A DNA stretch of 12,092 bases from Oscillospiraceae bacterium (lineage in GTDB: Bacteria; Bacillota_A; Clostridia; Oscillospirales; Ruminococcaceae). How positions within the stretch are numbered: position 1 is the first letter of the stretch; every line of letters begins with the position of its first letter. The translations under genes were made by a program, and so were the position numbers. The notes below the pieces were generated by a model. That model had not been told where the DNA came from. It ran no database searches and was given only the letters and a program-made list of their open reading frames with translations. Below are positions 1 to 8,438 of the stretch, piece after piece. The stretch covers positions 1 to 12,092 of the forward strand of contig JAFSHE010000360.1 in assembly GCA_017440445.1 (NCBI GenBank). Reading direction: 5' to 3'.

Positions 1-1938
1 GAACTTATTTCCGAACTTCTTTCCGATATATGCCGCAGTGTCGATATCATCGACCACTGCCGTAGTGCCGAGAAGATATCTGATAATCTCGGAATATTCC
101 TCGTCGCAGTTTACAAGGTCGCTTGCAATTCCCTCAAAGCCCTGCTCCTGCATAAGGCGAGGTTCGTTGAGCGAGCGCCCCTTCATGCTGGTGATGGGGA
201 GCATCGTAGCACGGCCTGCGTTGGTCTCTTTCAGGAAACGGATGCAGCGCTTTGCGGTCTCCTCATTATCAACGATGATATGCTGCATCACGGACTGGAG
301 AACTGTTTCTATCGCCGTAACATAGCGCTCCTCAACGCTGATTATGTCAGCGACTATGCCATGGATACCGCTTATTCTGCCCGACTTTGACGCCTTTATT
401 ATCTCCTTTACGCTGCGGAAATAGCCTTCCATGCTGTTCTCCACATCACGGAGGACATTATATCTCTGCTGCTTCGCACCAAGCTCGGAGTTCACCTTGT
501 CGAGGGCTTCCTTTGCCTCGTTCATGCGGCGCTTTTTGCCGTCGCTGAGGCGCTCGTAGCCTGAAAGCTTGTTCTTAGTGGTATCACGTTTTTCGGATAT
601 CTCAGAAAGCTGCTTTGAAACGACATTCTTAGCCTCTGTGTACTCCTTAAGCTTTGTTTCGCTGTCGGAAAGTCCCTCTAAGAATACACGCTTCTGCTCC
701 TCGGCTTCATCAGCGGCACGCTGTGCCTGATTGGAGCGTATATCAGCCTCGCTTTTTTCACGGTAAAGCTGTGCAAGGCTGGTTTCAAGCTCTGAATATG
801 CCTTATCCGCTTTTTCGCTTGCGCCCGAAAACTCGTCCAGAGAGGTCTGCACCTCGCTGCGGCGCTTCTCAAATGCGGTTATCTCGCTTTCCTTGTCGGA
901 TATCCTTTGCTCCACCGCCCTGATATCTTCATCAAAGCTGCGGCTGCTCTTTTCAGCGTCCTTTATCTGCTCAGCAAGCTCTGCACGGCGCTGCTCGTTA
1001 TGAGAAAGGTCGTTTTCAAGCACCTTTACGGCAGCTGTCATCTCGGCTATCTCATCATTTACGGAGTCACGGTTTCTGCGGAAACGCTCCAGCTCCGCCT
1101 GTATCCTCATCTTCATATCCGAGGACTGCTCTATGCTCTCCTCAAGCTTGCTGATATCATGCTCATAATGCTCGCACTCGGCACGGTTGAGAAGAAGGTC
1201 ATCGTCAAGCTTTTTCAGCGCACTGCGCTTAAGGTCAAGATTTGCTGCGCTTACGGATATCTCCAGACCTTCTTTCTCGTTAAGCAGGTCCTTGGCAAGC
1301 AGAGCCTTCTCTGACTGTCTTTTAAGTATCGGCAGGCGCTCCTCATCCACCCGGATAAGGTCACGCTGACGTGTGATGTTTTCCTCGGCATTGGCAAGCT
1401 GCTTTTCAGCCTCGGCTTTCTTGTGGAGCATCAGGGAAACTCCCGCTGCCTCCTCGAATATCTCACGGCGCTGTGAGCCACGGGCGTTTACTATCTCCGC
1501 AACTCTGCCCTGTCCGATGATGGAATATCCGTCACGGCCAAGACCTGTACCCATCAGCATCTCCTGAATATCCTTAAGACGTGACCTCTGCCCGTTTATA
1601 AGGTATTCGCTCTCGCCCGAGCGGTAAAGCTTACGGGAAATAACTACCTCGTCCGAGTCAACAGAAAGCGCACGGTCATGATTGTCGATAGTAAGCGCTA
1701 CTTTTGCAAAGCCCATGGGCTTTCTCTCCACGGTGCCGTGGAAGATAACATCCTCCATCTTTTCTCCACGCAGAGTTTTAGCGCCCTGCTCTCCCATTAC
1801 CCAGCGCAGCGCGTCACTTATATTACTTTTTCCGTTGCCGTTGCTTCCAACGACAGCGGTGGTCTTTGTATCGAAATTAAGGACCGTTTTGTCCGCAAAG
1901 GACTTGAAGCCCTGTATTTCAAGTGATTTAAAGAACAT
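1..1938 (-). CDS. smc: Chromosome segregation ATPase SMC, N-terminal part (cut by window edge)
   Basis: SMC forms the condensin-like ring that compacts and segregates the chromosome together with ScpA and ScpB. The frame is open without a stop from an ATG at 1938 to base 1, giving 646 residues of a protein that is usually near 1,190. It starts MFFKSLEIQGFKSFADKT, and the Walker A loop GSNGNGKS lies at residues 31-38. A heptad-like charged coiled-coil arm follows from about residue 170 to 510. The hinge domain begins near residue 515 (SGRISGIHGIVADI at about 519-532) and is cut near its end. The second coil, ABC signature and Walker B lie outside the window. AGAGGT sits 7 nt before the ATG, which shares its A with the TGA of the 67-codon gene upstream (TGATG), so translation is probably coupled. 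The family call is very firm. Confidence 0.97.
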   Translation of the reverse strand, partial: MFFKSLEIQGFKSFADKTVLNFDTKTTAVVGSNGNGKSNISDALRWVMGEQGAKTLRGEKMEDVIFHGTVERKPMGFAKVALTIDNHDRALSVDSDEVVISRKLYRSGESEYLINGQRSRLKDIQEMLMGTGLGRDGYSIIGQGRVAEIVNARGSQRREIFEEAAGVSLMLHKKAEAEKQLANAEENITRQRDLIRVDEERLPILKRQSEKALLAKDLLNEKEGLEISVSAANLDLKRSALKKLDDDLLLNRAECEHYEHDISKLEESIEQSSDMKMRIQAELERFRRNRDSVNDEIAEMTAAVKVLENDLSHNEQRRAELAEQIKDAEKSSRSFDEDIRAVEQRISDKESEITAFEKRRSEVQTSLDEFSGASEKADKAYSELETSLAQLYREKSEADIRSNQAQRAADEAEEQKRVFLEGLSDSETKLKEYTEAKNVVSKQLSEISEKRDTTKNKLSGYERLSDGKKRRMNEAKEALDKVNSELGAKQQRYNVLRDVENSMEGYFRSVKEIIKASKSGRISGIHGIVADIISVEERYVTAIETVLQSVMQHIIVDNEETAKRCIRFLKETNAGRATMLPITSMKGRSLNEPRLMQEQGFEGIASDLVNCDEEYSEIIRYLLGTTAVVDDIDTAAYIGKKFGNKF

Positions 1939-2141
1939 CAATTACCTCTAACATTCTCGTCACAGTTTTTTATCTGCCTTTTCAGCTCGCCCAAACGGCT
2001 GTCAGGCTTAAATTCCAGTCCGTATTTTTCCGCCATGCTGATAAGAAACAGGTCGTCCTCGGCGGTGCGCTCAACAGGACGCTCGCCATCCTCGTAGGGT
2101 GCGTCTGTTTCGTCCATTACGAAATACTTATTTTCGTCCAC
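1938..2141 (-). CDS. Small acidic protein of unknown function, coupled to smc
   Basis: I do not recognise this 67-residue product. The N-terminal half is strongly acidic (MDENKYFVMDETDAPYEDGE) and the C-terminal half is mixed and more basic (RLGELKRQIKNCDENVRGN). There is no signal peptide, membrane segment or metal motif. The start is a GTG: AAGGAGGT lies 10 nt upstream, overlapping the TAA of the radical SAM gene. The in-frame ATG nine codons in has no ribosome binding site. The stop TGA overlaps the smc ATG by one base. The strong ribosome site, the exact fit between two genes and the stop/start overlap argue that it is a real gene. It may work with SMC or serve only to couple translation; the sequence does not say which. 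Confidence 0.72.
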   Translation of the reverse strand: MDENKYFVMDETDAPYEDGERPVERTAEDDLFLISMAEKYGLEFKPDSRLGELKRQIKNCDENVRGN

Positions 2142-2156
2142 TGATGTCGCACCTCC

Positions 2157-3152
2157 TTAAACTGCCTCTATCCTTATATAGTCGCCGTCAGACGGCTTTA
2201 CGGTGATATCATAACCCATCTCCGAAAGGATGGTGACATTGCACCTTTTCTGACCAACTGCACGACTTATATTCCTGCTGTCGGTATAGACCGTATATCT
2301 TCCCTTTCCCACCGAAGAAAGCTGCTGCTTCATATCCTCGAGGAAAAGCCTGCTTTCGCATATCTCCCTGAATGCGGGGTGATACACTCCGCCAAGCATG
2401 GAGCGCTCCACATCCTCGCTTGCGTGAAGCCCCATGCGTATCACTGCGATTTTTTTATCGGTGAACTCTTTCAGCAGCACCGAGCATAGCTCCACCGTTT
2501 TTTCAAACGTGAAGGAGCTGTACTCCCCCGCCTTGAACAGACTCCCGAGCATCGTTCCGTCAAGAATAACGGTGGGATATATCCTTACCGTATCAGGCTG
2601 AAGTGCGATAAACTCACGCATGGTATGCATTACAGCTTCCTCGCTGTCGCAGTATAGCCCTGTCATCATCTGAAGTCCCAGTGACAGCCCGCTCTGCTTT
2701 ATCAGCCCTGCCGCTCTGCGCACATCCTCAGCGGTATGGCCACGCTCGTTTGCGGCAAGCACCTCGTCGGACATCGACTGTGCGCCAAGCTCCACGGCGG
2801 TCATGCCGTAGGACTTAAGCTGCTCCAGTATTTCCGTGGAAATACAGTCGGGACGAGTGGAGCAGCGTATTCCGCAATAAACATCTGGATACGCTTCAAG
2901 CGCCTGCTTTGCGGCACTCAGAAGCTCCGTCATATACGCTTCAGGAATTGCTGTGAAGCTCCCCCCGAAAAATGCTATCTCCGCACGCATTCTGCGCTCA
3001 CGCAGATGACCTGCCTGCTCGTCCAGAAGTGCTGTGACATCAGCGCCACGGGGTGCTTTCTGCTCGCCCGAGATGCTTTTCTGGTCGCAGAAGCTGCACC
3101 TGTGCGGACAGCCTATATGCGGTATAAAAATCGAAATATTAGTCTGTTTCAT
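2157..3152 (-). CDS. Elp3-like radical SAM protein
   Basis: This 331-residue radical SAM enzyme has the iron-sulfur binding motif C15-x3-C19-x2-C22 (IGCPHRCSFCDQ), preceded by the FIPHIGC stretch typical of the Elp3/YhcC group. FFGGSFTAIP follows near residue 61. VELGAQSM and GLQMMTGL are further core-barrel motifs of the same group. The GNAT acetyltransferase domain of true Elp3 is absent, so annotation as elongator protein 3 would overstate it. Members of this family sit between rnc and smc in many clostridia; the substrate is not established, and a role in RNA modification is only inference. The ATG lies inside the end of rnc with a 14-nt overlap and only a weak ribosome site, so translation probably depends on ribosomes finishing rnc. 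Confidence 0.9.
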   Translation of the reverse strand: MKQTNISIFIPHIGCPHRCSFCDQKSISGEQKAPRGADVTALLDEQAGHLRERRMRAEIAFFGGSFTAIPEAYMTELLSAAKQALEAYPDVYCGIRCSTRPDCISTEILEQLKSYGMTAVELGAQSMSDEVLAANERGHTAEDVRRAAGLIKQSGLSLGLQMMTGLYCDSEEAVMHTMREFIALQPDTVRIYPTVILDGTMLGSLFKAGEYSSFTFEKTVELCSVLLKEFTDKKIAVIRMGLHASEDVERSMLGGVYHPAFREICESRLFLEDMKQQLSSVGKGRYTVYTDSRNISRAVGQKRCNVTILSEMGYDITVKPSDGDYIRIEAV

Positions 3153-3828
3153 AGCCCATCAGACCTATGGCTTCCTTTGCCGCAGCCTGCTCCGCTTCCT
3201 TCTTGCTGTGACCCTTGCCGCTGCCTATCGCCTGTCCGTTGAGAAGCACCGTCGCACTGAACACCTTCAGGCGGTTTTCGCTCTCCTCCTCGGACACCTC
3301 GTATGCGATATGCTCCTCGGGATTCTGCTGGATTATCTCCTGAAGTATGGTCTTGTAATCGCCAAGCTTTACCTTGCCGCTCTTTATCGCCTCTATCGAG
3401 GGAACAAAGCGCATTATGAACTCCTCAGCCTTCTCCATACCGCTGTCGAGATATATCGCAGCTATAAGCGCCTCAAACGCATCCGCAAGGATGGAGCGTC
3501 TGTCACGGCCGCCTGTCATCTCCTCGCCCTTGCCGAGAAGAATAAAGCTGCCAAGGTCTATCCTCTTTGCGAAATTATACAATGAATTTTCACAGACTAT
3601 CGAAGCACGCAGCTTTGACAGCCCGCCCTCAGGCTCTGAGGTCATATTCATGAAAAGATATCTGGATACGCATATCTGAAGCACCGCATCGCCAAGGAAT
3701 TCAAGGCGCTCGTTGCTGCCGTTGTTCTTTCCTCCCGCATAGCTTGAATGGGACATCGCCCTTTCAAGCAGCGCCTCATTCTGAAAGCTGTATCCTATCC
3801 TGTCCTGAAGCTCTCTGAAATCTGCCAT
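3139..3828 (-). CDS. rnc: Ribonuclease III
   Basis: RNase III cleaves double-stranded RNA and acts in rRNA maturation and mRNA turnover. The product has 229 residues, the usual bacterial length. The signature NERLEFLGDAVLQ spans residues 39-51. The metal-binding acidic residues E40, E43, D47, E67, D116 and E119 correspond, with a constant shift of two, to those known in the E. coli enzyme. A double-stranded RNA binding domain follows from about residue 155 (DYKTILQEIIQQNP) to the end, with the GSGKGHSKKEAEQAAAKEA helix motif. I chose the ATG at 3828 because AAGGAAGAGG lies just upstream and the ATG is one base after the plsX stop. An in-frame ATG 54 bases further upstream lies inside plsX and gives an atypical basic extension. 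Confidence 0.97.
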   Translation of the reverse strand: MADFRELQDRIGYSFQNEALLERAMSHSSYAGGKNNGSNERLEFLGDAVLQICVSRYLFMNMTSEPEGGLSKLRASIVCENSLYNFAKRIDLGSFILLGKGEEMTGGRDRRSILADAFEALIAAIYLDSGMEKAEEFIMRFVPSIEAIKSGKVKLGDYKTILQEIIQQNPEEHIAYEVSEEESENRLKVFSATVLLNGQAIGSGKGHSKKEAEQAAAKEAIGLMGYETD

Positions 3829-3829
3829 G

Positions 3830-4846
3830 TCAAGCCTCTTCCTTATCCATGTTAAGTGCCGCAATAGCCGCTGCCATCTCATCTATGGCGTTGTTCTCAA
3901 CAAACAGCTTCGCCTGTCTGAACGCGCCGAGAAATGCGATAGCGTCAGAGCTGCCGTGTGCCTTGAACACAGGCTTCGCTGTACCCAGCAGCGGCGAGCC
4001 GCCGATGGTCTTGTAATCCATCTGCTTCATAAAGCCGCCGAGCTGCTTCTTCACGCACAGCGCACCTATCTTTGTCTTGAGATTTGCAAAGAACATGGAT
4101 TTAAGCGCATCCTTCATTAGAGCGCCCATGCCCTCGCAGGCCTTAAGGTAAACATTACCCGTAAAACCGTCTGTAACCAGAACATCCACCGCACCGAGCG
4201 GCACCTCTCGTGCCTCCACATATCCCACGAAATTGATGGATGGCGTATTTTCAAGCAGAGTCTTGGCTTCATGCTCAAGCTCTCTGCCCTTTTCATCCTC
4301 TGTGCCGATATTAAGCAGACCAACTCTGGGATTTTCTATACCCATCGTCTTCTGCATGAACAGGCTGCCCATTATCGCAAACTGCTGAAGCATCTCGGGA
4401 CGACATTCAAGGTTTGCGCCGCCGTCAAGCACGCAGTAGCGCACTCCGCCCTTTGCAGGCATAAGAGGCACCAGCGCTGTACGCTTAACGCCCTTTATAC
4501 GCTTTCCTATCATCGTACCGCCCATTACTATCGCTGCGGTGCTGCCTGCGCTTATCGCTGCGTCAGCCTTGCCGTCAGCAAGAAGCTTAAAAGCAACTCC
4601 CATGGAGGTGTTTGCCTTTTCCTTAAGTATGGAGCGAGGGTTATCTTCAACCGCTATCACGCCCTCTGCGGGGACAAGCTCTATACCCTCCTGAGAGAGC
4701 TTAAGCTCCTCCATGCGTTTTGAGAGGATATCCGTTTCGCCAGTGATGGCTACCTCGATACCAAGCTCCTTTACAGCGAGTGCTGCGCCCTTTAACACCT
4801 CATCGGGCGAATTATCGCCGCCGAAGCCGTCTATAACTATCTTCAT
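3830..4846 (-). CDS. plsX: Phosphate acyltransferase PlsX
   Basis: PlsX converts acyl-ACP and phosphate to acyl-phosphate, the donor for PlsY in the first step of phospholipid synthesis, at the inner face of the membrane. The 338-residue product begins MKIVIDGFGGDNSPDEVLKG, the family N-terminus. It also carries DGGANLECRPEMLQQFA (about residues 170-190), GLLNIGTEDEKG and DGFTGNVYLKACEGMG. GGAGGT lies 4 nt before the ATG at 4846, so I prefer this start to an ATG 33 bases upstream, which has no ribosome site and would lie by a palindrome. In Bacillus, plsX is followed by fabD, fabG and acpA before rnc. Here rnc follows after one base, so the acyl carrier protein and fatty acid synthesis genes must be elsewhere. 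Confidence 0.97.
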   Translation of the reverse strand: MKIVIDGFGGDNSPDEVLKGAALAVKELGIEVAITGETDILSKRMEELKLSQEGIELVPAEGVIAVEDNPRSILKEKANTSMGVAFKLLADGKADAAISAGSTAAIVMGGTMIGKRIKGVKRTALVPLMPAKGGVRYCVLDGGANLECRPEMLQQFAIMGSLFMQKTMGIENPRVGLLNIGTEDEKGRELEHEAKTLLENTPSINFVGYVEAREVPLGAVDVLVTDGFTGNVYLKACEGMGALMKDALKSMFFANLKTKIGALCVKKQLGGFMKQMDYKTIGGSPLLGTAKPVFKAHGSSDAIAFLGAFRQAKLFVENNAIDEMAAAIAALNMDKEEA

Positions 4847-4861
4847 ATTGACCTCCGTTTC

Positions 4862-4875
4862 TCCCGTATACGGGA
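4862..4875. repeat. Perfect 14-bp palindrome in the trmFO-plsX gap
   Basis: TCCCGTATACGGGA reads the same on both strands. It sits in the 39-nt gap between trmFO and plsX, 7 nt before the plsX ribosome site GGAGGT. In RNA it can fold as a 5-bp stem with a UAUA tetraloop; as DNA it could be a dimeric repressor site. Regulators of plsX such as FapR bind a differently composed longer site in Bacillus, so FapR is not implied. A chance origin is possible. Confidence 0.35.
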
Positions 4876-4885
4876 ACATAAACCG

Positions 4886-6202
4886 TCAATTACTCTTTTC
4901 CATCATCTCATCAAGGTCATTCAATGCACGCTGTGCAAGCGCCGCATACTTCTCCTGCTTAAGCTTGAAATGCTCGGTAAGCGGCGGCAGCAGACCCATA
5001 TTGCTGCCCATCGGCTGAAAATCCGTAACGCTTTCATCGCATATATAGTTAGTAAGCGCTCCAAGCATGGTCGTCCTCGGGAAGGTAAGCGGCTCTGTGC
5101 CGCACAGGATATCCGCAAGCGCCCTGCCTGCAACGATACCGCTTGCCGCACTTTCAACATAGCCCTCGACTCCCGTTATCTGACCGCCGAAAAATACATT
5201 TTTCGAGCCTTTGACCATAAAATTCTTATCCAGTAGCCCGGGACTGTGGATGAATGTATTTCTATGCATTACCCCGTAACGGGCAAACTCTGCGTTTTCA
5301 AGTCCGGGTATCATAGAGAATACCCGCTTCTGCTCGCCGAATTTCAGGTTTGTCTGAAATCCTACGATATTGTACAGCGTACCCTCGCAGTTTTCCTTTC
5401 TGAGCTGTACAGCCGCCCAGGGACGTCTGCCCGTCCTCGGGTCGGTAAGACCCACAGGCTTCATACAGCCGTAGCGCACGCTCTCGATGCCACGCTTTGC
5501 AAGCACCTCAACAGGCATACAGCCCTCGTACACCTTCATTCCCGTTCTTTCCTCGGGACGGTCGAAATCCTTAAGCGGTGCGCTCTCAGCATTTACAAGC
5601 GCCTCATAAAAGGCCTCGTACTCCTCCTTATTCATGGGGCAGTTGATATAATCCGCATCGCCCTTGTCGTATCTCGTCTGGAAGAATGCCTTTGTAAAAT
5701 CGATGCTCTCCGCCGTTACGATGGGTGCTGCCGCATCAAAAAAGCTCAGTCCCTCGCCGCACAGACCACGTATCTTCTCCGCAAGTGCGTCGGATGTAAG
5801 AGGTCCTGTGCATATCACCACATTCTCCGTGGGAAGCTCTGTTACCTCGCCCTCTATCACACGGATATTAGGGTATGAACGCACAAGCCTTGTTACCTCG
5901 TCCGAAAACTCAGTGCGGTTTACCGCAAGCGCTCCGCCTGCGGGGACGGCAGTTTTTTCCGCTGCCTCCAGTATCACCGAGCCTAAACGGCGCATTTCTG
6001 CCTTAAGAAGTCCGCAGGCGCTTTCCACTCTTGCCGCTTTCAGAGAATTGGAGCAGACAAGCTCTGCAAAACCGTTATATTTATGTGCGGGAGAATATTT
6101 CTGTGGCTTCATCTCGTAAAGCTCCACATCAAAGCCCCGCTTTGCGAGCTGCACAGCCGCCTCGCAGCCTGCAAGCCCCGCACCTATTACCTTAACCGTC
6201 AT
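4886..6202 (-). CDS. trmFO: Folate/FAD-dependent tRNA uracil-54 C5-methyltransferase TrmFO
   Basis: TrmFO makes ribothymidine at position 54 of the tRNA T-loop using methylenetetrahydrofolate and FADH2, in place of the S-adenosylmethionine enzyme TrmA. The 438-residue product begins with the FAD-binding fold VIGAGLAGCEAA (residues 5-16). It has ELVCSNSLKA with C50, the counterpart of catalytic C53 of the Bacillus enzyme, and YEGCMPVEVLAKRG with C228, the counterpart of C226. YNIVGFQTNLKFGEQKRVF and the C-terminal GGQITGVEGYVESAASG are family hallmarks. The ATG shares a base with the topA stop (TAATG), and AAGGA precedes it inside the topA end. The topA-trmFO pair is a classic Firmicutes neighbourhood; dprA and codY/hsl genes, often adjacent, are not present here. 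Confidence 0.97.
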   Translation of the reverse strand: MTVKVIGAGLAGCEAAVQLAKRGFDVELYEMKPQKYSPAHKYNGFAELVCSNSLKAARVESACGLLKAEMRRLGSVILEAAEKTAVPAGGALAVNRTEFSDEVTRLVRSYPNIRVIEGEVTELPTENVVICTGPLTSDALAEKIRGLCGEGLSFFDAAAPIVTAESIDFTKAFFQTRYDKGDADYINCPMNKEEYEAFYEALVNAESAPLKDFDRPEERTGMKVYEGCMPVEVLAKRGIESVRYGCMKPVGLTDPRTGRRPWAAVQLRKENCEGTLYNIVGFQTNLKFGEQKRVFSMIPGLENAEFARYGVMHRNTFIHSPGLLDKNFMVKGSKNVFFGGQITGVEGYVESAASGIVAGRALADILCGTEPLTFPRTTMLGALTNYICDESVTDFQPMGSNMGLLPPLTEHFKLKQEKYAALAQRALNDLDEMMEKSN

Positions 6203-8298
6203 TATTTATCCTTTGTATTATCCAGAGGACGCTCATAACCGCAGCCCTCACTCGCACAGTATATCTTACCAAGTCTGCCTACCTTCTTGAATAGGGTCTT
6301 TCCGCACTGGGGACACTTCTCCTCCAACGGCACATCCCATGTCATGAAGTTACAGGTCTGGTAATTCTCACAGCCATAGAAGGGCTTGCCCTTCTTGGAC
6401 TTCTTCGCAAGCATCTTCTTGCCGCAGTTAGGACAGCTGCCCTTTGTTTCAGTCACGATCTTTTTCGTGAACTTACACTCAGGGAAGCCCGAACAGCCGA
6501 GGAACTTTCCGTATGGTCCTATCTTTATGACCATGTTCTTGCCACATTCCTCGCACACGATGTCAGTAGGCTCATCAGGCACCTTGACACGCTTGCCCTC
6601 CATGTCGGTCTCAGCCTTTTCGAGGGTCTTTGCAAACCTGTTGTAGAAACGTCTGAGCGTTTCCACCCAGTCAAGTGTTCCCTTTTCGATGTTATCAAGC
6701 TCTGTTTCCATCTTCGCAGTGAACTTGACATCAACTATATTGTCGAAATGGTCCTTGAGAAGCTCTGTGATGACCTCTCCCAGCGAAGTAGGCTTGAGCT
6801 GATTGCCTGTTTCCCTCTCGACATAATGTCTGTCAAGAATGGTGGAGATAGTGGGCGCATAGGTGGAGGGACGTCCGATACCGTTCTCCTCCAGCTCCTT
6901 GATGAGCGAAGCCTCGTTATATCTTGCGGGAGGCTGTGTGAAGTGCTGATTTCCCAGTACCTCCTTAGCCTTCAGCTTCTCGCCCTTTGCGATGGCAGGA
7001 AGTGCGCCGCCATGCTCCGTATCGCCGTCCTTTGTTTCCTCATACAGCTTTGTGAAGCCGTCAAACTTTACGGAATAACCACTCGCCTTGAACAGGCAAT
7101 CAGCGGCTGTAACATCCACCGATACAGTATCCAGTACGGCATTTGCCATCTGGCTTGCCATAAAGCGCTCCCATATCAGCTTATAAAGCTTATACTGGTC
7201 GTTTGTGAGCGCACCCTTTACCTTATCGGGAGTAAGCTCAACCGTTGTGGGACGGATAGCCTCATGCGCATCCTGCGCATTGTTTTTGGACTTGAAGGTA
7301 CGGGGCTTCTCGGGGAGATACTCCGCACCGTATGCTGCTCTGATATGCTCTGCAGCGGCAGCCTTTGCCTCGTCGGATATTCTAAGCGAGTCGGTTCTCA
7401 TATATGTGATAAGACCGACAGCGCCCATTCCGGGGACCTCAACGCCCTCGTAAAGCTCCTGCGCAGCCTTCATGGTCCTTCTCGCCTGGAAGGACAGTCT
7501 GCGGGACGCCTCCTGCTGTAATGTAGATGTTGTAAAAGGAGGTGCGGGCTGCTTTTTACGCTGTGATTTCTTTATGTTTGAAACGGTATATTCCGCTCCC
7601 TCAAGTCTTGCGAGGATAGCGTCAGCCTGAGCCTTGTCCGATATCTCCACCTTATTGCCGTCAACCTCGCTGAGCTTTGCAGAGAATGACCTTTTTGAAG
7701 ATGATGCAACAAGCTTTGCGTCAATGCTCCAGTATTCCTGCGACTGGAAGCTGCGTATCTCATTCTCACGGTCCACGATAAGGCGCACCGCAACAGACTG
7801 TACACGTCCCGCAGAAAGGCCACGTCTTACCTTCTTCCACAGGAATGGTGAAAGCTTGTAGCCCACTATTCTGTCAAGTATTCGTCTTGTCTGCTGAGCA
7901 TTGACTACACTGGTATCAATCTTACGCGGATTGTCCATTCCGCTCTTGATACCCGACTTTGTTATCTCGTTGAAGGTTACTCTTACAGGAGCATTTTCAT
8001 CGATATTCAACAGATGTGACAGGTGCCACGCTATCGCCTCGCCCTCTCTATCAGGGTCAGTTGCGAGATAGATGATATCACTGCTCTTTGCCTGCTTTTT
8101 AAGCTCCTTGATTATCTCGGACTTGTCCTTCATATTGACATACTGCGGAGCAAAATCGTTTTCGATATCCACACCCATCTTTGACTTGGGCAGGTCGATA
8201 ACGTGACCCGTAGAAGCCATTACATTGTAACCGTCACCGAGATACTTCTTAACTGTTTTCGCCTTGGAAGGCGACTCTAATATTACAAGATGTGCCAC
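6202..8298 (-). CDS. topA: DNA topoisomerase I (type IA)
   Basis: TopA relaxes negative supercoils by single-strand passage. The 698-residue product has the family start MAHLVILESPSKAKTVKKYL with E8. The TOPRIM motif D81-x-D83-x-E85 lies in ATDPDREGEAIAWH, and the catalytic tyrosine Y299 in GLITYMRTDS. QPPARYNEASLIKELEENGIGRPSTYA follows in the core. Three four-cysteine zinc ribbons close the protein: CEEC...C...C, CPNC...C...C and CPQC...C...C (about residues 575-690), as in many full-length TopA proteins. The start codon is GTG, with GGGGGA 6 nt upstream. A 140-nt gap with two hairpins precedes it, and no convincing promoter is visible there. It heads the packed topA-trmFO-plsX-rnc-smc run. 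Confidence 0.97.
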   Translation of the reverse strand: MAHLVILESPSKAKTVKKYLGDGYNVMASTGHVIDLPKSKMGVDIENDFAPQYVNMKDKSEIIKELKKQAKSSDIIYLATDPDREGEAIAWHLSHLLNIDENAPVRVTFNEITKSGIKSGMDNPRKIDTSVVNAQQTRRILDRIVGYKLSPFLWKKVRRGLSAGRVQSVAVRLIVDRENEIRSFQSQEYWSIDAKLVASSSKRSFSAKLSEVDGNKVEISDKAQADAILARLEGAEYTVSNIKKSQRKKQPAPPFTTSTLQQEASRRLSFQARRTMKAAQELYEGVEVPGMGAVGLITYMRTDSLRISDEAKAAAAEHIRAAYGAEYLPEKPRTFKSKNNAQDAHEAIRPTTVELTPDKVKGALTNDQYKLYKLIWERFMASQMANAVLDTVSVDVTAADCLFKASGYSVKFDGFTKLYEETKDGDTEHGGALPAIAKGEKLKAKEVLGNQHFTQPPARYNEASLIKELEENGIGRPSTYAPTISTILDRHYVERETGNQLKPTSLGEVITELLKDHFDNIVDVKFTAKMETELDNIEKGTLDWVETLRRFYNRFAKTLEKAETDMEGKRVKVPDEPTDIVCEECGKNMVIKIGPYGKFLGCSGFPECKFTKKIVTETKGSCPNCGKKMLAKKSKKGKPFYGCENYQTCNFMTWDVPLEEKCPQCGKTLFKKVGRLGKIYCASEGCGYERPLDNTKDK

Positions 8299-8438
8299 TT
8301 GTTATCCCCCAAAATTCTGTTTAGGATTTGCGGTGTGACCGCAAGCCATTGAGCTGTCAGCATCACAAAGCCGAAAGCCGTTGCTTATAGCTTTACGATG
8401 CTTTCTGCCGTCCGACAGAAAGACTAATTTTTTCAACA
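8299..8438 (-). other. Structured gap upstream of topA with two hairpins
   Basis: Two inverted repeats lie in the 140 nt between the methyltransferase stop and topA. At 8401-8422 the minus-strand RNA forms a 9-bp stem with a GGAC loop. One pair is a G-U wobble in that RNA but a C-A mismatch in the opposite strand, so the topA-sense transcript is the better folder. At 8328-8344 there is a perfect 7-bp stem with a three-base loop. Neither is followed by a T-run in the topA direction; a T-run (8428-8433) follows only on the plus strand, where no gene ends. They may be leader structures or processing sites. No clear promoter was seen. Confidence 0.4.

Noticed and set aside
3829..3882. Longer rnc start inside plsX
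   Set aside because: Adds an atypical basic stretch; the ATG at 3828 has a clear ribosome site and gives the standard RNase III start.
4847..4879. Longer plsX start at 4879
   Set aside because: No ribosome site; MKIVIDGFGGD at 4846 is the family N-terminus behind GGAGGT.
5246..5878. Open frame of 210 codons opposite trmFO
   Set aside because: Antisense shadow of a conserved gene, with cysteine- and arginine-rich non-protein-like composition.
6748..7521. Long open frame (257 codons) on the plus strand opposite topA
   Set aside because: Lies wholly antisense to well-conserved topA coding sequence and resembles no protein; the length is a by-product of codon use.
8401..8433. Hairpin plus T-run read as a plus-strand terminator
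   Set aside because: No plus-strand gene ends here, and the stem has a C-A mismatch in that sense while it is fully paired in the minus-strand RNA.
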